From Curtobacterium sp. GC_Cur_3 (GTDB taxonomy: Bacteria > Actinomycetota > Actinomycetes > Actinomycetales > Microbacteriaceae): 64,000 nt of DNA. The notes beneath the pieces are model-generated. The model ran no database searches and was not told the DNA's origin. It worked only from the letters and a program-made list of their open reading frames with translations. This document shows positions 28,170 to 38,192 of the stretch, in pieces (within the stretch, counting starts at the first letter, position 1; each line of letters starts with the position of its first letter). The stretch covers positions 1 to 64,000 of the forward strand of contig NZ_JALNUI010000006.1 in NCBI RefSeq assembly GCF_026544205.1. Reading direction: 5' to 3'. A program made the position numbers and the translations under genes.

Positions 28170-28964
28170 TCAGCGCGCGGCCGTGACCGCGGCGACGACC
28201 GGGCGGTGGTGTTCCACGGCGGCTCCGTCCCAGGCGCCGAGCAGCACGAGCGTGGCGATGCGGAAGGCCAGGGCGCGGACGAGCAGTTGCGACCACTCGG
28301 GGACGTCGACGCCGAGCGGGCCGAGGTCCTCGAGCGGGACACCCTGCCAGCACACGGCATCGACCGCCGCGATCGCCGCGCCCAGCCCGGCCGGCCGCCA
28401 GTACGGCGCCCAGTCGAACACGGCCGGCGGGGCGTCGGCGGCGAACAGGACGTTGCCGAGCAGGTCGCCGTGGATCACCTGCGCGGGCGTCTCGACGGGC
28501 CGGAACGCCGCAGCCAGTTCCGCGAGTGTCCGGTCGGGCGGCAGCGGGGTCTCGCCCCACACCATCCGGTCCGCACGGCTCCAGGGGTCGTCCGTCGTGT
28601 CGAGGAACGCCGGGCGTGGCAGGTCGGCGACGGCACGGTGGAACGCGGCACCGGCGCGGATCACGTCCTGCACGCGGGAGGCGTCCGTGGCGCCGTCGAG
28701 CCACGAGGACGCTTCCCACCCACGGTGCAGCCAGGCACCGTCCCGCGTGGCGACGGGCCGAGGCGTCCGGAACTCCGTGGAGTGGCGGAGCGCGGTCAGC
28801 ACGTCCGCCTTCCACGCCGCCTCGGTCGGGTCGCCGTGCGGCCGGAACACGACGCCGCCGGCCCGCCAGGTGAGCCCCCGCCCGCCCGACAGTGGCACCG
28901 GGACCGCCCCAGCGACCCCGAACGCCGTCAGGACCTCGGCGTCGGGGCGACCCGGGCGTTCCAC
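28170..28964 (-). CDS. APH-fold phosphotransferase family protein
   Basis: Protein of 264 residues with the aminoglycoside-phosphotransferase/choline-kinase fold. The catalytic loop is HGDLLGNVLF (residues about 164-173), and the metal-binding aspartate follows in VFDWAPYWRP. The N-terminal glycine-rich loop is degenerate (PLSGGRGLTWRAGG). Substrate is unknown, and resistance should not be assumed. The family also phosphorylates sugars, choline and other small molecules. It uses a GTG start, lies 22 nt after dnaE, and seems to be co-transcribed with it and hisD. Confidence 0.8.
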   Translation of the reverse strand: MERPGRPDAEVLTAFGVAGAVPVPLSGGRGLTWRAGGVVFRPHGDPTEAAWKADVLTALRHSTEFRTPRPVATRDGAWLHRGWEASSWLDGATDASRVQDVIRAGAAFHRAVADLPRPAFLDTTDDPWSRADRMVWGETPLPPDRTLAELAAAFRPVETPAQVIHGDLLGNVLFAADAPPAVFDWAPYWRPAGLGAAIAAVDAVCWQGVPLEDLGPLGVDVPEWSQLLVRALAFRIATLVLLGAWDGAAVEHHRPVVAAVTAAR

Positions 28965-28986
28965 CAGCGCGCTCCCCCGGACCGCG

Positions 28987-31900
28987 CTACACCAGGCAGC
29001 GCGGACCGAGCAGGCTCTTCAGCTCGCCGAACAGGTCCGGGGTCAGGTTCACCGGGAACGGCAGCTCGAAGGTGCGCGCGACGTCGTCCTTGAGCAGCCG
29101 GAGCCGCACCTCGGTGTCGCCGGTGTGCCGACCGAGGACCGCCGCGAGCTCGGTCACCGTCTCGGTGGTGGCCTGCCGCTCCGGCACCGACAGCGTCAGC
29201 GGGCCGGAGCCCATGACGTCGCCGAGGGCCGGCTGGAACATGCTCACCGCGTGCAGCGCCTTGCCGTCGTCGCGGACGTTGACCCGACCACGCAGGACCA
29301 CGATCGAGTCCGCCACCAGGGACGGCCCGAACTCCTGGTACGTCTTGCCGAGGAACATGACGCCGATCTCGCCGCCGAAGTCCTCGATCTGGACGATGCC
29401 GTACGGGTTGCCGCTCGTCTTCGCCACACGGTGCTGCACGCTCGTCAGGAGCCCGGCGACCGTGACGGTCTCGCCCTCCACCGAGTCGTCGGCCCCGATC
29501 AGGTCGGCGATGGTGATCGACTGGTGCTTCGCGAGCTCGATCTCGAGCCCGGCCAGCGGGTGGTCGGACACGTAGAGCCCGAGCATGTCGCGCTCGAACG
29601 CCAGCTTGTCGCGCTTGGACCACTCCGGGCGCTCCGGCACCTGGGACACCGCAGCGACCGTGGGCTGTTCCTCGGCGACCTCGGCGAAGAGGGAGTCGAA
29701 GTCGAAGCCGACGTTGCCGTGGACCTCGTCGCGCTTGATCTTCACCGCGGCCTCGACCGCGCCCTCGTGGATCTCGACGAGCGCACGGCGGGTGTCGCCG
29801 AACTCGTCGAACGCCCCCGCCTTGATGAGCGACTCGACCGTCCGCTTGTTGGCGGAGGAGATCGGGATCTTCCGGAGGAAGTCGTGGAAGGAGTCGAAGG
29901 CGCCCTTCTCCTGACGCGCCTTGACGATGTCGTCGACGACGTTGAACCCGACGTTGCGGATCGCGCCCATGCCGAAGCGGATGTCGTTCCCGACGGCGGC
30001 GAAGAAGCCGATCGACTCGTTGACGTCCGGCGGCATCACCCGGATGCCCATGCGGCGGCACTCGTTGAGGTAGAGCGCCAGCTTGTCGCGGGCGTCACCG
30101 ACGGACGTCAGCAGCGCCGCCATGTACTCGGCCGGGTAGTGGGCCTTGAGGTACGCCGTCCAGAAGGAGACCACGCCGTACGCCGCGGAGTGCGCCTTGT
30201 TGAAGGCGTAGTCGGAGAACGGCAGCAGGATGTCCCACAGCGTCTTGATCGCCGCGGCCGAGTACCCGTTGTCGAGCATGCCGCGCTCGAAGCCGGCGTA
30301 CTGCTTGTCCAGCTCGGACTTCTTCTTCTTGCCCATCGCGCGACGGAGGATGTCCGCCTGACCGAGCGAGAACCCGGCCACCTTCTGCGCGATGGCCATG
30401 ACCTGCTCCTGGTAGATGATCAGGCCGTAGGTCCCGCCGAGGATCTCCGCCAGGGGCTCCTCGAGCTCCGGGTGGATCGGCGTGATGGGCTGTTCGCCGT
30501 TCTTGCGGAGCGCGTAGTTCGTGTGCGAGTTCGCACCCATGGGGCCCGGACGGTACAGGGCGATGAGCGCGGAGATGTCCTCGAAGTTGTCGGGCTTCAT
30601 CAGGCGCAGCAGCCCGCGCATCGGGCCGCCGTCGAGCTGGAAGACGCCGAGCGTGTCGCCGCGCTGCAGGAGCGCGTAGGCCTCGGCGTCCTCGAGTCCC
30701 ATGTGCTCGAGGTCGAGGTCGGTGCCGCGGTTGGACTTGATGTTGTCCAGGGCGTCACTGATGATCGTCAGGTTCCGCAGGCCCAGGAAGTCCATCTTGA
30801 TCAGGCCGAGCGACTCCGATGCCGGGTAGTCGAACTGCGTGACGATCTGGCCGTCCTGCTCCCGCTTCATGATCGGGATGATGTCGATCAGCGGGTCGCT
30901 CGACATGATGACGCCGGCGGCGTGCACGCCCCACTGGCGCTTCAGGCCCTCGAGCCCGAGCGCCGTGTCGAACACGGTCTTGGCCTCTGGGTCGGTCTCG
31001 ACGACGGTGCGGACGTCGACGGCCTCCTTGAAGCGCGGGTGCTCCTTGTCGAAGATCCCGGTGAGCGGGATGTCCTTGCCCATCACGGGCGGCGGCATCG
31101 CCTTCGTGAGCTTCTCGCCCATGCCGAACGGGAAGCCGAGGACGCGCGAGGAGTCCTTGAGCGCCTGCTTCGCCTTGATCGTGCCGTAGGTGACGATCTG
31201 CGCGACACGTTCGCTGCCGTACTTGTCGGTGACGTACTTGATCGCCTCACCGCGGCGCCGGTCGTCGAAGTCGACGTCGAAGTCGGGCATCGAGACGCGG
31301 TCCGGGTTGAGGAAGCGCTCGAAGATCAGGCCGTGCCGGATCGGGTCGAGGTCGGTGATGCGCATGGCGTAGGCGACCATCGAGCCGGCACCGGAACCAC
31401 GGCCGGGGCCGACGCGGATGCCGTTGTCCTTGGACCAGTTGATGAAGTCGGCGACCACGAGGAAGTACCCCGGGAAGTTCATCTGGTTGATGATGCCGAC
31501 CTCGTAGTCGGCGCGGTCCTGGACCTCCTTCGAGATGCCGTCCGGGTACCGGTACTGCAGTCCCTTGGCGACCTCCTTCTCGAACCAGGTGTGCTCGGTC
31601 TCGCCCTCCGGCACCGGGAACTTCGGCATGTAGTTCGCCGAGGTGTCGAACTCGACGTCGCACCGCTCGGCGATGAGCAGCGTGTTGTCGCAGGCCTCGA
31701 TGTTGTCGCGGAACAGGTGCCGCATCTGCTGCGGGGTCTTGAGGTAGAACTCGTCGGCGTCGAACTTGAACCGGTTCGGGTCGTTCAGCGTCGAGCCGGA
31801 CTGCACGCAGAGCAGCGCCGCGTGCGACTTGGCGTCGTGCGAGTGCGTGTAGTGCAGGTCGTTCGTGCCGACGAGCGGCAGGCCGAGGTCCTTGGCCAGC

Positions 31901-32520
31901 CGGATGAGGTCGCCCATGATCCGACGCTCGATCTCGAGGCCGTGGTCCATGATCTCGGCGAAGTAGTTCTCCTTGCCGAAGATGTCGCGGTAGTCGGCCG
32001 CGGCCTTGATGGCCTCGTCGTACTGGCCGAGGCGCAGGCGCGTCTGGACCTCTCCTGACGGGCAGCCGGTCGTCGCGATGATGCCCTCGTGGTGCTCGCT
32101 GAGGAGTTCGCGGTCCATGCGGGGCTTGAAGTAGTAGCCCTCGAGCGAGGCCTTGGACGACAGCCGGAACAGGTTGTGCATGCCCGTCGTGTTCTCGGCG
32201 AACATCGTCATGTGCGTGTACGATCCCGCACCGGAGACGTCGTCCCCGCCGCCGTCGCCCCACCGCACACGGGTCTTGTCGGACCGGTGGGTGCCGGGTG
32301 TGATGTAGGCCTCTGTCCCGATGATCGGCTTCACGCCGCCAGCCTTGGCGGCCTTCCAGAACTCGAACGCGCCGAACATGTTGCCGTGGTCCGTCACCGC
32401 CACGGCCGGCATGCCCTGCGCTGCCGTCTCGGCGACCAGGTCGTTCAGTCGCGCGGCGCCGTCGAGCATCGAGTACTCGCTGTGCACGTGCAGGTGGACG
32501 AAGGAGTCGGAACTCGCCAC
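28987..32520 (-). CDS. dnaE: DNA polymerase III alpha subunit
   Basis: Replicative DNA polymerase, 1177 residues, equivalent to mycobacterial DnaE1. It opens with a PHP domain (FVHLHVHSEYSMLDG), which in actinobacteria can supply the proofreading exonuclease with metal ligands. The polymerase active site shows MPDFDVDFDD from residue 411, with the acidic cluster Asp413/415/417. Later come the helix-hairpin-helix and an OB-fold region near 980-1080. The GTG is preceded by GGAGG. A TAGGCT hexamer about 40 nt upstream is a possible -10. It is the first gene of the run towards pyrD. Confidence 0.97.
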   Translation of the reverse strand: MASSDSFVHLHVHSEYSMLDGAARLNDLVAETAAQGMPAVAVTDHGNMFGAFEFWKAAKAGGVKPIIGTEAYITPGTHRSDKTRVRWGDGGGDDVSGAGSYTHMTMFAENTTGMHNLFRLSSKASLEGYYFKPRMDRELLSEHHEGIIATTGCPSGEVQTRLRLGQYDEAIKAAADYRDIFGKENYFAEIMDHGLEIERRIMGDLIRLAKDLGLPLVGTNDLHYTHSHDAKSHAALLCVQSGSTLNDPNRFKFDADEFYLKTPQQMRHLFRDNIEACDNTLLIAERCDVEFDTSANYMPKFPVPEGETEHTWFEKEVAKGLQYRYPDGISKEVQDRADYEVGIINQMNFPGYFLVVADFINWSKDNGIRVGPGRGSGAGSMVAYAMRITDLDPIRHGLIFERFLNPDRVSMPDFDVDFDDRRRGEAIKYVTDKYGSERVAQIVTYGTIKAKQALKDSSRVLGFPFGMGEKLTKAMPPPVMGKDIPLTGIFDKEHPRFKEAVDVRTVVETDPEAKTVFDTALGLEGLKRQWGVHAAGVIMSSDPLIDIIPIMKREQDGQIVTQFDYPASESLGLIKMDFLGLRNLTIISDALDNIKSNRGTDLDLEHMGLEDAEAYALLQRGDTLGVFQLDGGPMRGLLRLMKPDNFEDISALIALYRPGPMGANSHTNYALRKNGEQPITPIHPELEEPLAEILGGTYGLIIYQEQVMAIAQKVAGFSLGQADILRRAMGKKKKSELDKQYAGFERGMLDNGYSAAAIKTLWDILLPFSDYAFNKAHSAAYGVVSFWTAYLKAHYPAEYMAALLTSVGDARDKLALYLNECRRMGIRVMPPDVNESIGFFAAVGNDIRFGMGAIRNVGFNVVDDIVKARQEKGAFDSFHDFLRKIPISSANKRTVESLIKAGAFDEFGDTRRALVEIHEGAVEAAVKIKRDEVHGNVGFDFDSLFAEVAEEQPTVAAVSQVPERPEWSKRDKLAFERDMLGLYVSDHPLAGLEIELAKHQSITIADLIGADDSVEGETVTVAGLLTSVQHRVAKTSGNPYGIVQIEDFGGEIGVMFLGKTYQEFGPSLVADSIVVLRGRVNVRDDGKALHAVSMFQPALGDVMGSGPLTLSVPERQATTETVTELAAVLGRHTGDTEVRLRLLKDDVARTFELPFPVNLTPDLFGELKSLLGPRCLV

Positions 32521-32613
32521 GGGGCCTCCGGTCGAACGAACTGCGTGTGGGACGCAGACAGCCTAACCGCGGCCGGCGACACCGACGGGCGTGTCGACGG
32601 AACCGCCCGCGTG

Positions 32614-33543
32614 TCAGAGTGACGCTGCCCGGATCCGGTCGAGTGCGACCTGCAGGTCCTCCGGGTACTCCGCCCGGAACTCCACCCAGTCGCCGGTGCG
32701 CGGGTGCGCGAACCCGAGCCGGACGGCGTCGAGCCACTGCCGCGTGAGCCCGAGCTCGGCGGCGAGCACCGGGTCGGCGCCGTACATCGTGTCGCCGACG
32801 AGCGGGTGGCGCGTCGCGGCCATGTGCACGCGGATCTGGTGGGTGCGCCCGGTCTCCAGGTGGACCTCGAGGAGCGTCGCCGACCGGAAGGCCTCGAGCG
32901 TCTCGTAGTGCGTGACGCTCGGCTTGCCGTCCGAGGTGACCGCGAACTTCCAGTCGCTCGACGGGTGGCGACCGATCGGCGCGTCGACGGTGCCGGAGGT
33001 CGGGTCCGGGTGCCCCTGCGCGAGGGCGTGGTAGACCTTCTCGACCGTGCGCTCCTTGAACGCGCGCTTGAGGTGCGTGTACGCGAGCTCGGTCTTCGCG
33101 ACGACCATCAGCCCGGACGTGCCGACGTCGAGCCGGTGCACGATCCCCGCGCGTTCCGCGGCCCCGGAGGTCGCGATGGTGAACCCGGCCGCGGCCAGTC
33201 CGCCGGGGACGGTCGGGCCGTCCCACCCGGGCGACGGGTGTGCGGCGACCCCGACCGGCTTGTCGACGACGACGATGTCCTCGTCGTCGTGCACGATCGT
33301 CATGCCGGGGACGTGGGCAGGGACGATGCGGGGCGCCTCCTTCGGCGTCCACTCGACCTCGAGCCAGGCGTCGCCGTGCAGGCGGTCGGACTTCTCGGCG
33401 GTGACGCCGTCGACCCGGACACCGCCGGCGGCGACGACGTCGGCCGCGAACGACCGGCTGAACCCGAGCAGCTTCGCCAGGGCCGCGTCGACACGCTCAC
33501 CGGCGAGCCCGTCGGGGACGGGCAGACTGCGCGACTCGGTCAC
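32614..33543 (-). CDS. rluD: RluA/RluD-family pseudouridine synthase
   Basis: Pseudouridine synthase acting on large-subunit rRNA, 309 residues. It has an N-terminal S4 RNA-binding domain (about 11-60) and the catalytic domain with [10 protein letters not shown]. The nucleophile is Asp139. [10 protein letters not shown] and [10 protein letters not shown] follow. The GTG overlaps the lspA stop by 4 nt, so the two are coupled. lspA-rluD is a common actinobacterial pair. The exact modified positions cannot be derived from sequence. Confidence 0.93.
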   Translation of the reverse strand: MTESRSLPVPDGLAGERVDAALAKLLGFSRSFAADVVAAGGVRVDGVTAEKSDRLHGDAWLEVEWTPKEAPRIVPAHVPGMTIVHDDEDIVVVDKPVGVAAHPSPGWDGPTVPGGLAAAGFTIATSGAAERAGIVHRLDVGTSGLMVVAKTELAYTHLKRAFKERTVEKVYHALAQGHPDPTSGTVDAPIGRHPSSDWKFAVTSDGKPSVTHYETLEAFRSATLLEVHLETGRTHQIRVHMAATRHPLVGDTMYGADPVLAAELGLTRQWLDAVRLGFAHPRTGDWVEFRAEYPEDLQVALDRIRAASL

Positions 33544-34208
33544 GTCGCGTCGTGTCCGAGCGAGTCATCGGACCGAGGGGAGGCACGGCGTGCGTCGGCA
33601 GCGTCCGTGACGGTTCCCGACTCGGGGACCGCAGCGTCCGTGGCGGACCCGTCACGGGCCTCCAGGCTGGCCGTGCGCTGCTTGTCCGAGACCGTCCTGG
33701 TGCCGTCGAGGTTCACTCCGAAGACGACCAGCAGCACGAAGACGACCATGCTGATGCAGATGAACGCGTCGGCGACGTTGTAGATCGCTGGCATCATCCA
33801 CGGCGTCGAGATGAAGTCGACCACGTGGCCCCGCCCGAATCCCGGCTCACGGAAGAGCCGGTCGAGCAGGTTGCCGAGCGCGCCGCCGAGCAGCATGCCG
33901 AGGACGATCGCCCACCACATGGAGCGGATACGCCGGGCGAAGACGATGATCGCGACGACGACCGCCGCGGAGACGACCGAGAACACCCAGGTTATGTTGA
34001 CCGCGAACGAGAACGCGGCGCCCGGGTTCCGGACGTAGAGGAACTGCAGGGCCCGGCCGAGGACCGGCACGACCTGCCCGTACGGCAGGTGCGCGACGAC
34101 GATCGCCTTCACGACCTGGTCGGCCACCACCACCACGACAGCGGCGAAGGCCAGTGCCGCGATCGCGCGGACACTGACCTTCGCTCGTTGGTCTTGCTGC
34201 TGGGACAA
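33540..34208 (-). CDS. lspA: Prolipoprotein signal peptidase (signal peptidase II)
   Basis: Membrane aspartyl protease that removes signal peptides from prolipoproteins such as the betaine-binding protein and CtaC encoded here. The 222-residue protein has four membrane helices. The catalytic aspartates are Asp131 in HVVDFI and Asp147 in YNVADAFI, with NPGAAFSF and GNLLDRL also present. The last 55 residues are hydrophilic and unusually long. The start is a TTG two nucleotides after the wag31 stop. No in-frame ATG or GTG lies nearby and no Shine-Dalgarno is seen, so initiation probably depends on coupling. Confidence 0.9.
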   Translation of the reverse strand: MSQQQDQRAKVSVRAIAALAFAAVVVVVADQVVKAIVVAHLPYGQVVPVLGRALQFLYVRNPGAAFSFAVNITWVFSVVSAAVVVAIIVFARRIRSMWWAIVLGMLLGGALGNLLDRLFREPGFGRGHVVDFISTPWMMPAIYNVADAFICISMVVFVLLVVFGVNLDGTRTVSDKQRTASLEARDGSATDAAVPESGTVTDAADARRASPRSDDSLGHDAT

Positions 34209-34210
34209 CG

Positions 34211-34903
34211 TCAGTTGCCGAAGCCCTGCGCCGATGCCGGCGCGGGCGTGAAGCCGGACTGCTCGGTGCCCGACGGGGTGTCGAGCTCGTTGAGCTGGCC
34301 CTGGATGTAGCTCTTCAGCTGGGCGCGGTAGTCGCGCTCGAACGTGCGGAGCTCATCGATCTTGCCCTCGAGCTGGCGCTGCTCGCCCTCGAGCACCTGC
34401 ACGCGCTGGCGGTTGGTGTTCTCGGTGTCGGCGATGATCTGGCGCTGCTTCGACTCGGCCTCGGAGACCAGGCGTGCTGCCTGGGCCTGACCCTCGGCGA
34501 TGAGCGCGTCGCGCTTCTCGATGCCCTCGCGGACGTGCTCCTCGTGGAGACGACGCGCGAGCGTGAGGAGGTTCGTGGTGCCCTCGGTGTCCTCGTCCGG
34601 GTGGACCGTGGTGGACGGAGCCGCGGCGGCGACCGGTGCAGGCTCGGGAGCGGCGGCGACGGGGGCCGGCTCCGGCTCGGGCTCGGGGGTCGGAGCGGGA
34701 GCGGGCTCGGCGGCAGCGGCCGGCTTCGGCGCCGATTCGGCAGCCTGCAGGCGCTGACGGAGCTCCTCGTTCTCCTGGGTCAGGCGACGCAGCTCGACCA
34801 CGACCTCGTCGAGGAAGTCGTCGACCTCGTCCTGGTCGTAGCCCTCGCGGAACTTGGTCGGCTGGAACCGCTTGTTGACTACGTCTTCCGGCGTCAAAGC
34901 CAT
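34211..34903 (-). CDS. wag31: DivIVA-family polar growth protein Wag31
   Basis: Coiled-coil protein of 230 residues that binds curved membrane at cell poles and recruits wall synthesis in actinobacteria. It has the conserved DivIVA N-terminal domain (ALTPEDVVNKRFQPTKFREG, then YDQDEVDDFLDEVV) and a first coiled coil. A Pro/Ala/Glu linker covers about 57-100 and a long second coiled coil about 110-215. I chose the ATG of MALTPEDV, with GAGGTG upstream. An extra 51 codons before it lack any family sequence. It follows yggT after 196 nt, with its own possible promoter. Confidence 0.95.
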   Translation of the reverse strand: MALTPEDVVNKRFQPTKFREGYDQDEVDDFLDEVVVELRRLTQENEELRQRLQAAESAPKPAAAAEPAPAPTPEPEPEPAPVAAAPEPAPVAAAAPSTTVHPDEDTEGTTNLLTLARRLHEEHVREGIEKRDALIAEGQAQAARLVSEAESKQRQIIADTENTNRQRVQVLEGEQRQLEGKIDELRTFERDYRAQLKSYIQGQLNELDTPSGTEQSGFTPAPASAQGFGN

Positions 34904-34940
34904 TGCCGTCACCTCAATAGAACTGCTGAACGTGTGGAAC

Positions 34941-34963
34941 CGGGACGTCCCGCTGTGAATGTA
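34941..34963 (-). promoter_or_regulatory. Possible wag31 promoter with palindrome
   Basis: TACATT (34958-34963 on the minus strand) fits a -10 box and is followed by the perfect 12-bp palindrome CGGGACGTCCCG (34941-34952), inside the would-be leader. No good -35 was found. Position about 55 nt before the wag31 ATG. Confidence 0.3.
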
Positions 34964-35099
34964 CCAGCGGGGCCCTCGGTGCGGATGCCCGCGGAGGCGA
35001 GCATCGATCCCGACCACCGTACACCGAGCGCGGGCCTGATCCGTGATCGTGGCCACGGCGCGGCGCGTCTCGGACGAGACACGGGCCGGGAGGGGCGGG

Positions 35100-35396
35100 T
35101 CAGACCGTCGCGGAGATGAACCGCACGACGCTCATCAGGATGATCACGACGAGCATCACGATGGACCAGCCGAAGTCGAGCGCCACGGCCCCCATGCGGA
35201 GCGGCGGGAGCGCGCGACGCACGGTGCGGATGGGCGGGTCGGTGAGCGAGTAGACCGCGTTCGCGACCACGAGCATGCCGCCGCGCGGACGCCACGAGCG
35301 GTTGAACGCCTGCACCATGTCCAGCGCGAACCGCCCCCACATGACGAAGAAGTACAGCAGGAGGAGGAAGTACAGGATCGTGAAGATCGAGGACAC
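35100..35396 (-). CDS. yggT: YggT-family membrane protein
   Basis: Small membrane protein of 98 residues. It has a hydrophobic helix at about 4-24 and another at 72-92, joined by a basic loop with the family motif LTDPPIRTVRRALPPLR. YggT proteins accompany sepF and divIVA in Gram-positive dcw regions and are needed for normal division or osmotic tolerance in some bacteria. The biochemical role is unknown. GTG start; 104 nt after sepF and 196 nt before wag31. Confidence 0.9.
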   Translation of the reverse strand: MSSIFTILYFLLLLYFFVMWGRFALDMVQAFNRSWRPRGGMLVVANAVYSLTDPPIRTVRRALPPLRMGAVALDFGWSIVMLVVIILMSVVRFISATV

Positions 35397-35500
35397 GGTG
35401 CGGCTCGCTCGTCTCGGGTGGACGACGTCAGGGTGACGCCGACCACGGGGCGGGTGGGCCTGGGCGGCATCCGGCGGTCAGGACCACCGGACGCGACGAC

Positions 35501-36079
35501 TCAGGACTGGGCGAAGAAGGACGCCTCGATGTCGGACTCTACCTCGGGCGCCTCACCGCTCACTGCGACGTGCGCCGGGGAGAGCAGGAAGACCTTGTTC
35601 GTGACGCGCTCGATCTTGCCGTAGAGGCCGAGCGACAGGCCGCTCGCGAAGTCGATCATGCGACGCGCGTCGGATTCGGTCATCTGCGAGAGGTTGATGA
35701 TGACGGGGATCCCGTCGCGGAAGCTCTCGGCGATGGACTGGGCGTCCTTGTACTCGCGCGGGTGGACGGTGAGGATCTCGTTCATTTCCTGGACCGGGGT
35801 CGCCTTCTGTGCGGTCGTGTGCGAGCGGCGCAGCGGAGTGACCTGGGCGCCGCGCTGGTGGGTGTGCGGGGCCTTCGCCTCGGGGGCAGCCGCAGCGGGT
35901 GCCGCCGCGGGAGCCGCAGCCGCCGGAGCGGGGGTCTCGTGCTGCTGGGCAGCGGGTGCCGGGGGCTGCTGCTGCGGCGCGCGCGACTGGGGCTGCGCGC
36001 TCTGCGGCTCGTCCTCGTACTCGAGTTCCTCGTCGGCGAGGCCGAGGTAGACCATCGTCTTCTTCAACGGACCGGCCAT
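35501..36079 (-). CDS. sepF: Cell division protein SepF
   Basis: FtsZ membrane anchor and ring-organising protein of 192 residues. Actinobacteria lack FtsA, so SepF does this job. The N-terminus [15 protein letters not shown] is the amphipathic membrane-binding helix. A long Ala/Pro/Gln linker covers about 25-75. The C-terminal SepF fold (about 97-180) contains [20 protein letters not shown] and [18 protein letters not shown] start with GGAGG-like sequence upstream. It lies between yggS and yggT, the usual order. Confidence 0.95.
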   Translation of the reverse strand: MAGPLKKTMVYLGLADEELEYEDEPQSAQPQSRAPQQQPPAPAAQQHETPAPAAAAPAAAPAAAAPEAKAPHTHQRGAQVTPLRRSHTTAQKATPVQEMNEILTVHPREYKDAQSIAESFRDGIPVIINLSQMTESDARRMIDFASGLSLGLYGKIERVTNKVFLLSPAHVAVSGEAPEVESDIEASFFAQS

Positions 36080-36124
36080 GGTTCCTCCAGGGGTGTGCGT
36101 GCTCGGGGTTGCCCTGTGACGAGG

Positions 36125-36850
36125 CTAGGGTGCGGCCGGCCGGTTTCCGGTGATTGCCGTCCCGATCCGCAGGTGTGTCGCGCCCTCGGCGATCGCCTCG
36201 GCGAAGTCGCCGCTCATGCCGGCGGAGATGTCGGTCGCCGTGGGCACCGTCAGGCGCACGCGCTCGGAGATCGTCCGGAGCCGCGCGAAGGCGGCACGGG
36301 GCTCCTCGTCGAGCGGCGCGACGGCCATCACGCCGCGCAGGGCGATCGTGCCGGTGGCCAGGACCCGCTCCACCATGGCGTCGACGTCGTCGGGCTGCAC
36401 GCCGCCGCGGCCGGGGTCGTCGGTGAGGTTCACCTGCACGAAGCCGTCGATCACGGGCGGCGCTGGTTCCTCGGAGGTGGGCGCGAAGGCGTCGACGACG
36501 GAGGCCCGGTCGAGTGACTGCACGACGTGGGCGTACCGGCGCACCTGGCGGGCCTTCTTCGACTGCAGCTGCCCGACGAAGTGCCAGGTGAGCCCGAGGT
36601 CGGCCAGCTCGGCGGCCTTGGCCTGCGCCTCCTGGTGGCGGTTCTCCCCCACGTCGGTCACGCCGAGGGCGGCGAGCTCGGCGACGAGCGACGCCGGGTG
36701 GTACTTCGTGACCACGATGAGCGTCAGGTCGTCAGGGACGCGCCCTGCGGCCTGCGCCGCGTCGGCGATGCCCTGCCTGACGGACGCGAGCCGCGCCTCC
36801 AGTCCGGTGTCGGACGGGAGGCGCGGCTCGAGCTGCGGGGACTCGCTCAC
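36125..36850 (-). CDS. yggS: PLP homeostasis protein (YggS/PROSC family)
   Basis: Pyridoxal-phosphate-binding protein of 241 residues that buffers PLP and affects amino acid metabolism. PLP lysine is in VVTKYHPASL. Other family blocks are GENRHQEAQAKAAEL, WHFVGQLQSKKAR and the end motif LRIGTAITGNR. GTG start, 12 nt after the ftsZ stop. In mycobacteria a laccase-domain gene (yfiH/pgeF) lies between ftsZ and this gene. It is absent here. Confidence 0.94.
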   Translation of the reverse strand: MSESPQLEPRLPSDTGLEARLASVRQGIADAAQAAGRVPDDLTLIVVTKYHPASLVAELAALGVTDVGENRHQEAQAKAAELADLGLTWHFVGQLQSKKARQVRRYAHVVQSLDRASVVDAFAPTSEEPAPPVIDGFVQVNLTDDPGRGGVQPDDVDAMVERVLATGTIALRGVMAVAPLDEEPRAAFARLRTISERVRLTVPTATDISAGMSGDFAEAIAEGATHLRIGTAITGNRPAAP

Positions 36851-36862
36851 GTGGGCGGGTGC

Positions 36863-38023
36863 CTACTTCAGGAAGTCGGGGACGTCGAGCTCGTCGTCGT
36901 CACCGTCGAAGGCGGGGTCCGCGGCGCGCTGCGCCGGCGGCTCGTGCTCCTGCGACGCCCACGAGCGCGCCGGGGCGGCGTCGTGCGGGCCGGTCGAGCT
37001 CGAGCCGACGGGCACGGTGGCTCCGGCGTCCGGGTCGACCCAGCTGGCGCGGCGTTCCTTGACCTGCGAGGAGGGCTCCCCGCCGTCGAAGCCGGCCGCG
37101 ATGACCGTGACGCGGACCTCGTCGCCGAGGGTGTCGTCGATCACCGCGCCGAAGATGATGTTCGCCTCGGGGTGGACGGCTTCCTGCACGAGGCGGGCCG
37201 CGTCGTTGATCTCGAAGATGCCGAGGTTCGAGCCACCCTGGATCGAGAGCAGCACGCCGTGGGCGCCGTCGATGGAGGCCTCGAGCAGCGGCGATGCGAC
37301 CGCGAGCTCCGCGGCCTTGATCGCCCGGTCGGCTCCCCGCGAGGACCCGATGCCCATGAGCGCCGAACCGGCACCCTGCATGACGCTCTTCACGTCCGCG
37401 AAGTCGAGGTTGATCAGGCCCGGGGTGGTGATCAGGTCGGTGATGCCCTGCACGCCGGCGAGGAGCACCTGGTCAGCCGTCGCGAAGGCCTCGACCATCG
37501 AGATGCCCCGGTCGGAGATCTCGAGGAGGCGGTCGTTCGGGACGACGATGAGGGTGTCGACCTCGTCCTTCAGGCCGGCGACGCCGTTCTCGGCCTGCGA
37601 CTGGCGGCGCTTGCCCTCGAAGCTGAAGGGCTTCGTGACGACACCGATGGTCAGGGCGCCGATCGACTTGGCGATGCGGGCGACGACGGGCGCACCACCC
37701 GTGCCGGTCCCACCGCCCTCACCGGCGGTGACGAAGACCATGTCGGCACCCGCGAGGGCCTCCTCGATCTCCTCGGCGTGGTCCTCGGCGGCACGACGGC
37801 CGACCTCGGGGTCCGCGCCGGCGCCGAGGCCGCGGGTGATCTCGCGGCCCACGTCGAGCTTGACGTCGGCGTCGCTGAGCAGGAGCGCCTGGGCGTCGGT
37901 GTTGATCGCGATGAACTCGACCCCACGGAGGCCCAGCTCGATCATGCGGTTGACGGCGTTGACGCCGCCGCCGCCGACACCGACGACCTTGATCACGGCG
38001 AGGTAGTTGTGGTTCGTGGTCAC
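36863..38023 (-). CDS. ftsZ: Cell division GTPase FtsZ
   Basis: Tubulin-like GTPase that forms the division ring, 386 residues. The nucleotide-binding loop GGGTGTG is at 103-109, preceded by [16 protein letters not shown]. The synergy-loop region NLDFADV supplies the catalytic acidic residues. The C-terminal peptide [12 protein letters not shown], which contacts SepF, is intact. I used the GTG giving [15 protein letters not shown], with GGAGG about 10 nt upstream. It lies 169 nt after ftsQ, so it may have its own promoters. The last about 60 residues before the tail are a flexible linker. Confidence 0.97.
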   Translation of the reverse strand: MTTNHNYLAVIKVVGVGGGGVNAVNRMIELGLRGVEFIAINTDAQALLLSDADVKLDVGREITRGLGAGADPEVGRRAAEDHAEEIEEALAGADMVFVTAGEGGGTGTGGAPVVARIAKSIGALTIGVVTKPFSFEGKRRQSQAENGVAGLKDEVDTLIVVPNDRLLEISDRGISMVEAFATADQVLLAGVQGITDLITTPGLINLDFADVKSVMQGAGSALMGIGSSRGADRAIKAAELAVASPLLEASIDGAHGVLLSIQGGSNLGIFEINDAARLVQEAVHPEANIIFGAVIDDTLGDEVRVTVIAAGFDGGEPSSQVKERRASWVDPDAGATVPVGSSSTGPHDAAPARSWASQEHEPPAQRAADPAFDGDDDELDVPDFLK

Positions 38024-38192
38024 GTCAGTCCGGCCTCCGGTAGAACCCTCAACCTCTACTTGAAGTTGCGGGGTTGTGCTGCTATGGGTGGTGCTGGCTT
38101 CGACGCTACGGGTGCGCTCCGGGCGGTGTCGCCCCGCCACGCCGCGTGTCGTGCAATGCGGTCCCGCACTTTCTCGGCGCGGCGCTCCGGCG

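Noticed and set aside
28170..28964. Antibiotic (aminoglycoside) resistance gene
   Set aside because: It has the APH fold, but the glycine loop is degenerate and it sits in a housekeeping run. The fold is shared by many non-resistance kinases.
27010..32058. Very long open frame (over 1600 codons) on the plus strand
   Set aside because: It lies antisense to dnaE and hisD, which have complete motifs. Long antisense frames are normal at this GC content. Its translation is low-complexity Arg/Val/Asp/Glu with no domain.
35067..35080. GTCTCG-GA-CGAGAC hairpin after yggT
   Set aside because: Too short, with a 2-nt central gap. Not convincing as a terminator.
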